Assembly (NCBI GenBank): GCA_947304695.1
Contig: CAMZBS010000059.1
Coordinates: forward strand, 1-11,818
DNA: 11,818 bases
Origin: an uncultured Prevotella sp.
Lineage (GTDB): Bacteria; Bacteroidota; Bacteroidia; Bacteroidales; Bacteroidaceae
Direction: 5' to 3'
The notes beneath the pieces are model-generated. The model searched no databases. It was not told the origin of the DNA and saw nothing but the letters and a program-made list of their open reading frames with translations. Made by a program: the position numbers and the translations under genes. Positions 1 through 4,344 of this stretch are shown here, piece by piece (the stretch's first letter is position 1; each line of letters opens with the position of its first letter).

Positions 1-159
1 GGTCATGAGGTACTTCATGCCGAAGCCACGTGCCGACGAATGGAAGTCAGCAGCATTGAGCATGTGGTTGCCCATGTGCCCCATGAACAAACGGCCTGAG
101 AAGTCGCAATGGAACGGCTCGGCCATGAACTCATAGCATCCTACCTTGTTCATACGCAT
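1..159 (-). CDS. Acyl-ACP thioesterase, N-terminal fragment (cut by left edge)
   Basis: The 53 codons visible on the minus strand begin with MRMNKVGCYEFMAEPFHCDF and continue through SGRLFMGHMGNHMLN and FHSSARGFG. This matches the start of Bacteroidales acyl-ACP thioesterases, hot-dog-fold enzymes that release fatty acids from acyl carrier protein in the cytoplasm. Only the first part of the first hot-dog domain is present, so the catalytic residues lie outside the window. The start at 159 leaves 6 nt after the ilvN stop; an in-frame ATG at 153 is an equally possible start. A thioesterase directly after ilvN is a recurring arrangement in Bacteroides, where ilvC follows; I infer co-transcription with ilvBN. 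Family call is from remembered sequence similarity, not a search. Confidence 0.8.
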   Translation of the reverse strand, partial: MRMNKVGCYEFMAEPFHCDFSGRLFMGHMGNHMLNAADFHSSARGFGMKYLMT

Positions 160-165
160 TACAAT

Positions 166-720
166 TTACTTTTCGTTGTTCACTTTCTCCCGCTGTTCCA
201 GGAACTCGCTCACCTGTTCCTGCGTGCTCCGGGTCACGGCAATACGGCCTGAGCGGGTGTATTGCAGCACACAGCCGAAGGCATCGAGCGCGTTATAGAG
301 GCTCAGGATGTCTTCTGTCTTACCGCTTTTCATCACAATCACATAAGTGGGATTCACCTCCGAGATATGAGCATCGTGGCGGCGAATGGCCCTCGACACC
401 TCCGGGTTGGCCAGCACGATGTCGGTAGACAGCTTGTAGAGTCCTGTCTCACGGATAAACAACTGGTCGTCAGTGAAATAGGTAGCTTTGATAACGTCAA
501 TCTTCTTCTCTATCTGACGCGTGATCTTCACCACCTGATCATCGTAGCACCAGGCGGTGATGGTGTATTTGTGAACGCCCTCGATGCTCGAGGCCGACAC
601 GTTCAGGCTCTCAATGTTCACCTGACGACGGGTGAACACAGCGGTGATCTGATTCAAGATACCGGCAATGTTCTCCGAATAAACTAATAAGGTATAGAAT
701 TTCTTTTGCTGTTCTTCCAT
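166..720 (-). CDS. ilvN: Acetolactate synthase small (regulatory) subunit
   Basis: The 184-residue protein is the regulatory subunit of acetohydroxyacid synthase. It activates the catalytic IlvB subunit and, in the family, confers feedback inhibition by branched-chain amino acids. Residues about 8-80 form an ACT domain: YTLLVYSENIAGILNQI and the RRQVNIESLNV stretch include the Gly and Asn positions typical of the effector-binding loop. Residues about 85-165 resemble the small-subunit C-terminal domain, and a short charged tail follows. The length is slightly above the 160-175 usual for bacterial IlvN/IlvH. The gene lies 43 nt after ilvB and 6 nt before the thioesterase start, so it is almost certainly in the same operon. 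No Shine-Dalgarno is obvious upstream of its ATG, as usual in Bacteroidetes. Confidence 0.95.
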   Translation of the reverse strand: MEEQQKKFYTLLVYSENIAGILNQITAVFTRRQVNIESLNVSASSIEGVHKYTITAWCYDDQVVKITRQIEKKIDVIKATYFTDDQLFIRETGLYKLSTDIVLANPEVSRAIRRHDAHISEVNPTYVIVMKSGKTEDILSLYNALDAFGCVLQYTRSGRIAVTRSTQEQVSEFLEQREKVNNEK

Positions 721-740
721 ATTATAAATGCGGTGGCAAA

Positions 741-764
741 TTCTTTACTCTTCATTCTTCACTC
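741..764. repeat. TTCACT-type filler repeat between ilvB and ilvN
   Basis: The gap between ilvB and ilvN contains TTCTTTACTCTTCATTCTTC followed by ACTC, a degenerate iteration of a TTCATTC/TTCACTC word. Similar low-complexity words recur in this window at 6621-6675 (TTCACTTTTCACTTTT) and, in a related form, at 4020-4061 inside the methyltransferase gene. Such strings are common in Bacteroidales intergenic DNA. No function is known to me; here it only bridges two genes of one operon. Confidence 0.45.
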
Positions 765-2497
765 TACGCTTCCAGCTGCATCTCGTCCACGCTCTTTCCG
801 GGTGCCGTCATAGGCATCACGTCGGCGTCTTCCTTGATGGCACACTCCAGGATGAACGGCCCCTTGGCAGACAGCATCCGCTCTACGGCGGCAGGCAGGT
901 CCTTGCGGTCTACGACCACTTCGTAGGGAATGCCATAGGCCTGGGCTATCAGGTCGTAACGGGGATTGAGCATCGGGGTGAACGAGCGTCTGCCTTCCCA
1001 GAACATGTCCTGCCACTGGCGCACGTTGCCCAAGTAGTTGTTGTTCAGCAGAATCATCTTCACGCTGGCCTGCTGCTCCATGATGGTGCCCAGCTCCTGC
1101 AGGTTCATCTGGAAGCCGCCGTCGCCACAGAACATGCACACCGTCCTGTCGGGCGCACCAAACGTGGCTCCGATGGCTGCCGGCATGCCGAAGCCCATCG
1201 TGCCCAGACCACCGCTGGTAACGATGGAACGCTTGCGGTTGTAGTGGAAGTAGCGGGCCGAGAGCATCTGGTTCTGACCCACATCGGTCACGAGCACGGC
1301 ATCGCCCTTCGTGGCCTCGGCCACCACGTTGACCACCTCGCCCATGAGCAGCGGCCCTTCCTTGGGATGGATGGCAGGCTCAATGACCAGCTGTTTCTCC
1401 TGTTCGAAGTAGGCGTCGAACGAGTCTATCCACTCCTTATGACTGCGTTTCCTAAGCAGTCGCGTGATGGCAGGCATCGTTGTCTTGCAGTCGCCAATCA
1501 CGGCCACATCGGTCTTGATGCACTTGTCTATCTCGGCGCGGTCTATGTCTAAATGAATGATCTTCGCCTGGCGGGCGTAGGTCGACGGCAGTCCCGTCAC
1601 GCGGTCGCTGAAGCGCATACCAATGGCAATTATCACATCGGCCTCCTGTGTCTTCATGTTCAGCGAGTACTGCCCGTGCATGCCCAGCATGCCCTTGTTC
1701 AGCGGGTGACGGCTGGACAGTGCCGACAGTCCCAGCAGCGTACGTCCCACGGGGATGTCGGCCTTCTCTATCAGTTCCAACAGCTCGTTGTGAGCATTGC
1801 CCAGCTCCACGCCCTGCCCCACTAAGGCCAGCGGGCGCTCGGCCTCGTTCAGCAGGCGTGCTGCCTCGGCAATGGCTTTCTCATCGGGTGTGGGATAAGG
1901 CACATAGCTGCGCACGAAGTCCACGTGGACCGGACCGTTCCATTCACACGTATGCGTCTGAGCATTCTTGGGGAAGTCGAGTACCACAGGGCCGGGCCTT
2001 CCGCTGCGGGCAATATAGAAAGCCCGGCTCACAGCCCATGCCACATCGTCGGCATGACGTATCTGGTAGCTCCATTTCGAGATAGGCTGTGACACGCCCA
2101 CAAGGTCTACCTCCTGGAAAGCATCAGTACCCAGTGCACCAATGCCCACCTGTCCGGCAATGACCACGATGGGAGTAGAGTCGAGCATGGCATCGGCCAC
2201 ACCCGTCAGCGTGTTTGTAGCACCGGGGCCGCTGGTCACGATGGCCACGCCCACCTCGCCGCTCACCCGGGCGAAGCCCTGTGCTGCATGCACGGCACCC
2301 TGTTCGTGGCGCACCAGCACATGATGGAACGGTGCGTTCTCTCCCTGTGCGTAGTCGTAGAGCGAGTCGTAGACGGGCATGATCGAACCGCCGGGATAGC
2401 CGAAGATGGTCTTCACTCCCTCGGCCTGCAATGCCCTCATCAGTGCCTCGCGACCTGTTATCATCTCTTTTTGGTCGTTAAGTCCTGTATTCTCCAT
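764..2497 (-). CDS. ilvB: Acetolactate synthase large (catalytic) subunit
   Basis: The 577-residue protein is the thiamine-diphosphate enzyme that condenses pyruvate with pyruvate or 2-oxobutyrate, the first common step of valine, leucine and isoleucine synthesis. The N-terminal TPP domain carries FGYPGGSIMPVYD (32-44) and the catalytic Glu65 in VRHEQGAVHAA. The central domain follows at about 200-350. The C-terminal pyrophosphate-binding domain has GDGGFQMNLQELGT (458-471) and ends its metal motif at NNNYLG (485-490). Trp495 in NVRQWQ is the position linked to 2-oxobutyrate preference in the family. Length is normal. The start at 2497 fits a promoter 24 nt upstream and an AAAAAAGG purine stretch before the ATG. 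It heads the ilvB-ilvN-thioesterase unit. ilvD, often immediately upstream in Bacteroides, is not here; the upstream neighbour is the HU-like gene. The short predicted leader has no room for a peptide attenuator. Confidence 0.97.
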   Translation of the reverse strand: MENTGLNDQKEMITGREALMRALQAEGVKTIFGYPGGSIMPVYDSLYDYAQGENAPFHHVLVRHEQGAVHAAQGFARVSGEVGVAIVTSGPGATNTLTGVADAMLDSTPIVVIAGQVGIGALGTDAFQEVDLVGVSQPISKWSYQIRHADDVAWAVSRAFYIARSGRPGPVVLDFPKNAQTHTCEWNGPVHVDFVRSYVPYPTPDEKAIAEAARLLNEAERPLALVGQGVELGNAHNELLELIEKADIPVGRTLLGLSALSSRHPLNKGMLGMHGQYSLNMKTQEADVIIAIGMRFSDRVTGLPSTYARQAKIIHLDIDRAEIDKCIKTDVAVIGDCKTTMPAITRLLRKRSHKEWIDSFDAYFEQEKQLVIEPAIHPKEGPLLMGEVVNVVAEATKGDAVLVTDVGQNQMLSARYFHYNRKRSIVTSGGLGTMGFGMPAAIGATFGAPDRTVCMFCGDGGFQMNLQELGTIMEQQASVKMILLNNNYLGNVRQWQDMFWEGRRSFTPMLNPRYDLIAQAYGIPYEVVVDRKDLPAAVERMLSAKGPFILECAIKEDADVMPMTAPGKSVDEMQLEA

Positions 2498-2521
2498 TTA
2501 CCTTTTTTCTAAAAAACGGTG

Positions 2522-2553
2522 CAAAGGTACGAAAAGTCGGGTGAAATACAAAA
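2522..2553 (-). promoter_or_regulatory. Promoter of the ilvB operon
   Basis: Read on the minus strand, TTTTG (2549-2553) is followed by a 19-nt spacer and TACCTTTG (2522-2529). This matches the Bacteroidetes TTTG / TAnnTTTG promoter with normal spacing. It sits after the HU-like gene stop and leaves a predicted leader of roughly 18 nt before the ilvB ATG at 2497. This supports independent transcription of ilvB. Confidence 0.7.
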
Positions 2554-2571
2554 GGAAAACTTGTTTTTCTT

Positions 2572-3204
2572 TTATTCCGAGCCACCCAGCAGGTACAACT
2601 TGCCACTCTTGCGGCCTTCACTGACAATGCCTGAGGCCGGGTCCTGAGAGATGCGGCGAAGTTCGCGCGAAGCCGTAGTATATGCAAGGCCGTTGAGGGA
2701 GGCATAGTGTCCCACACGCATAAAGCCGTGCTCCCTCAGATACTGGCGGGCACGCTCCACGCGCTCCTCTTTCGTGAACGGCGACTTGTTGATGCGCTCT
2801 TCACCACCACGCTCCAGCAGGCAGCGCAGGTCGATGTCGCGCACCAGCTCCTTGTCGGCCCTGAACGACACGCCCTTCACCACCAGGCTCTTGGCATTGC
2901 GCGTGGTGGTGCCCTCCTCGAAGGTGTCCATCTCCTTGTCCTTGCGCACCCCTATCTTCGCCCCGAAGCTGCCCAGTCCGTCGATCTTCACCGTGTAGCC
3001 TTGCGCAAGCTCCAAAGCCAGATGGCTGCAGAACGCCGAAATGGCTCCTGCCAGCGTGGCTTCGGTGAACGCGCCGTGCTGCGAATGGCACCGCTCCAGA
3101 AACTCCCTATAGTCCAGTTGCCGCCACGTCTGCATGCGGTAATAAGCCTGCGTGGTGCCCTTGCCGTTCAGGTCGGCAATCTCTTTCTTGATGTATTTTG
3201 CCAT
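2572..3204 (-). CDS. HU-like DNA-binding protein with winged-helix-like C-terminus
   Basis: The 210-residue protein combines two apparent DNA-binding parts. Residues about 1-130 resemble the extended HU/IHF fold of Bacteroidales (HU-HIG type): an N-terminal stretch MAKYIKKEI, a helical region (LDYREFLERC to AFCSHLALELAQG), then the beta-arm motif TVKIDGLGSFGAKIG (71-85) and a charged arm with RKDKEMDTFEEG. Residues about 143-207 look like a helix-turn-helix with a wing: TKEERVERARQYLREHG, then YASLNGLAYTTASRELRRI as the putative recognition helix, then the hairpin IVSEGRKSGKLYLLG. Ordinary HU proteins are about 90-100 residues, so this is a long variant. The start at 3204 follows a TAnnTTTG box 44 nt upstream and the four-unit repeat array at 3280-3363. 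I infer a nucleoid or regulatory role, possibly self-regulation through that array; no specific target is known from sequence. Confidence 0.8.
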   Translation of the reverse strand: MAKYIKKEIADLNGKGTTQAYYRMQTWRQLDYREFLERCHSQHGAFTEATLAGAISAFCSHLALELAQGYTVKIDGLGSFGAKIGVRKDKEMDTFEEGTTTRNAKSLVVKGVSFRADKELVRDIDLRCLLERGGEERINKSPFTKEERVERARQYLREHGFMRVGHYASLNGLAYTTASRELRRISQDPASGIVSEGRKSGKLYLLGGSE

Positions 3205-3248
3205 ACAAAAAACTCATTAAGGTTCGTAAAACATCCTATTAAGCCCTA

Positions 3249-3256
3249 CAAAAGTA
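3249..3256 (-). promoter_or_regulatory. -7 box of the HU-like gene promoter
   Basis: On the minus strand TACTTTTG matches TAnnTTTG. No TTG lies 19-21 nt upstream, where the sequence is about AAG/AATG, so the -33 element seems missing. The first unit of the 21-bp array begins about 24 nt upstream of this box, just where an activator compensating for a weak -33 element would bind. Predicted transcription start is near 3243, giving a leader of about 38 nt. Confidence 0.5.
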
Positions 3257-3279
3257 CTAAAAATTGCTTACATTTCTTA

Positions 3280-3363
3280 TTTTCACGACGTTAAAATATA
3301 TTATCACGTCGAAAAAATATATTTTCACGACAAGAGAATTTATTTTCACGGCGTGAAAATAAA
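3280..3363. repeat. Four-unit, 21-bp periodic dyad array (operator-like)
   Basis: Four tandem units start at 3280, 3301, 3322 and 3343, exactly 21 bp apart. Each begins TTTTCACG (TTATCACG in unit 2), followed by A/T/A/G, then a sequence approaching CGTGAAAA and an AT-rich tail such as ATATA. The ideal unit is the 17-bp dyad TTTTCACG-N-CGTGAAAA. Unit 4 (3343-3359) is perfect; unit 1 has one mismatch in its right arm (CGTTAAAA); units 2 and 3 are more degenerate on the right. The 21-bp period is two helical turns, so all sites face one side of the DNA. The array ends 76 bp upstream of the HU-like start codon. I infer a cooperative protein-binding site rather than coding or CRISPR sequence. Confidence 0.85.
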
Positions 3364-3365
3364 TT
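3337..3365. repeat. Perfect 29-bp palindrome within the array
   Basis: AATTTATTTTCACG (3337-3350), a single central G (3351) and CGTGAAAATAAATT (3352-3365) form an uninterrupted 14-bp inverted repeat. It extends the fourth array unit by 6 bp on each side. With only one central base it is poorly suited to an RNA hairpin without opening several pairs and has no T-run that would make it an obvious terminator, so a dimeric protein-binding site is the more natural reading. Confidence 0.8.
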
Positions 3366-3474
3366 TTAAGGCCTTCTTTACCTGTTTTCGAAGCCCTTAT
3401 TCACCTGTTTTTCAGGCTTTCTTCGAGAAAAAGTGCAGTGATTCCATGACGGCAGCGTGCTTCTCCACGACCTA
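3364..3474. other. Remainder of intergenic region: possible decayed repeats, no gene
   Basis: Between the array and the methyltransferase stop codon I see no gene. TTTT recurs in the 21-bp phase at 3364 and 3385 (the latter TTTTCG), which may be decayed array units. A separate 23-bp direct repeat places CCTGTTTT at 3381-3388 and 3404-3411. CCTG-TTTTT-CAGG (3404-3416) is a small hairpin that could help end the methyltransferase transcript, but its 4-bp stem is weak and I do not call it a terminator. Confidence 0.4.
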
Positions 3475-4221
3475 TTACAAGGTATCCCTGCGACGGAACT
3501 CAGCACAGGTGATGGCGGTGGCAATGGCCACGTTCAGGCTCTCTGCCGTCTGGCCTTGGTTGAAGCAGGGAATGAGCAGCGGATGGGTGACAAGCTGACG
3601 GATGGGAGCCGATATGCCCTTGCCCTCGTTGCCCATGACAATGACGCCTTCGGTGGCCAGCTCCTGACGGAAGATGTCCTTTCCGTCGAGCAGCGTGCCA
3701 TAGACGGGCATGGACGTCCGGCTCAGCAGGGGAGCCAACTCAGTGTAGGTCAGGCTCACGTGGGCAATGCTGCCCATCGTGGCCTGCACCACTTTGGGGT
3801 TCCAGGCATCGGCTGTGTCAGGGGAACAAAAGATGTGGGTGATGCCGAACCAGTCGGCTATGCGGATGATGGTGCCCAGATTTCCCGGGTCTTGCACCCC
3901 GTCGAGCGCCAGCGACAGTGTGCCTTCAGGCAAAGCCTCAACCGAGGACTGAGGCAGGTTGAAGACGCCAAGCACCTGCTGCGGATGCTGGAGAAAGCTC
4001 ACCTTCTGCAGTTCGTCGGAAGTGATGAGCGATAATTGACAAGTGATGAGTGACTGTGAGGGAGTCCACTCGCTGGTGGCCAGCAACTGACGGGGCTGGA
4101 AGCCGGCTCTCAGCAGGTCGCCGACGACCTTGGGGCCTTCGGCCACAAACACCCCTTCGCGCAGCCGGTATTTCTTCTGTTCCAGCTGTCTCACATATTT
4201 AATAAGATTCTTACTCAGCAT
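3475..4221 (-). CDS. TrmH/SpoU-family 2'-O-RNA methyltransferase
   Basis: The 248-residue protein belongs to the SPOUT (trefoil-knot) methyltransferases, which transfer a methyl group from S-adenosylmethionine to a ribose 2'-OH in rRNA or tRNA. Residues about 1-95 form the substrate-binding region (KNLIKYVRQLEQKKYRLREG, then FVAEGPKVV). The catalytic domain shows motif 1 DPGNLGTIIRIADW (111-124) with the key Asn and Arg, motif 2 VVQATMGSIAHV (144-155), and motif 3 MGNEGKGIS (196-204) plus AESLNVAIATAI (226-237). All expected catalytic positions are present and the length is usual. Two stops (TAA TAG) end the frame. Residues 57-67 contain a duplicated SLIT encoded by a 21-bp repeat, in the linker before the catalytic domain. 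The exact target nucleotide cannot be told from sequence. It is divergent from the TamL-like gene. Confidence 0.9.
   Translation of the reverse strand: MLSKNLIKYVRQLEQKKYRLREGVFVAEGPKVVGDLLRAGFQPRQLLATSEWTPSQSLITCQLSLITSDELQKVSFLQHPQQVLGVFNLPQSSVEALPEGTLSLALDGVQDPGNLGTIIRIADWFGITHIFCSPDTADAWNPKVVQATMGSIAHVSLTYTELAPLLSRTSMPVYGTLLDGKDIFRQELATEGVIVMGNEGKGISAPIRQLVTHPLLIPCFNQGQTAESLNVAIATAITCAEFRRRDTL
4020..4061. repeat. Imperfect 21-bp tandem repeat inside the methyltransferase gene
   Basis: AAGTGATGAG occurs at 4020-4029 and again at 4041-4050, exactly 21 bp (seven codons) apart; the second halves of the units diverge. On the coding strand it gives the heptad repeat SLITCQL / SLITSDE (residues 57-70). 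The words ACTCATCACTT and CAATTATC on the coding strand resemble Bacteroidales intergenic filler repeats, suggesting such an element was captured in frame within the inter-domain linker. Confidence 0.6.
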
Positions 4222-4242
4222 ACTGTTTCTTTACGGTTTGTG

Positions 4243-4273
4243 CAAAGATAGCAATTAATTGCGAATGACGAAA
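4243..4273 (-). promoter_or_regulatory. Promoter of the RNA methyltransferase gene
   Basis: On the minus strand TTTC (4270-4273), a near match to TTTG, is followed by a 19-nt spacer and TATCTTTG (4243-4250), a full TAnnTTTG match. The box ends 21 nt upstream of the ATG at 4221. The spacer contains the perfect palindrome GCAATTAATTGC. Confidence 0.6.
4251..4262. repeat. 12-bp perfect palindrome in the methyltransferase promoter
   Basis: GCAATTAATTGC is perfectly self-complementary and abuts the -7 box of the methyltransferase promoter on its upstream side. A repressor dimer bound here would block the polymerase. It is short and AT-rich, so it may also be chance. Confidence 0.35.
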
Positions 4274-4326
4274 GATAAAATTCAAAAATCTTCACAAATC
4301 ATCGCTCATTATTCATAATTATTTCC

Positions 4327-4334
4327 TACCTTTG
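4327..4334 (+). promoter_or_regulatory. -7 box of the TamL-like gene promoter
   Basis: TACCTTTG matches TAnnTTTG and lies only 10 nt before the ATG at 4345. No TTG is visible at the -33 distance. Transcription would be expected to begin about 4-8 nt after the box, giving a nearly leaderless transcript. Confidence 0.55.
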
Positions 4335-4344
4335 CACATTGAAT

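Noticed and set aside
728..1552. A long open frame of 274 codons on the plus strand opposite ilvB, with other long plus-strand frames at 1553-2085.
   Set aside because: ilvB on the minus strand is unmistakable along its full length. The antisense frames are rich in His, Arg and Gln with no family motif, and are explained by GC-biased codon use in ilvB.
3280..3363. The 21-bp array considered as a CRISPR array or a replication origin with iterons.
   Set aside because: There are no unique spacers of 25-40 bp and no cas genes, so it is not CRISPR. For an origin, only one near-match to a DnaA box (TTATTCACC at 3397-3405) is nearby and no replication gene is present, so a regulatory array is more likely.
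3418..3474. An 18-codon in-frame continuation (VEKHAAVMESLHFFSKKA) after the tandem stops of the RNA methyltransferase.
   Set aside because: Two consecutive stops separate it from the gene, the catalytic domain is already complete, and it has no start signals. It is probably chance or a decayed tail.
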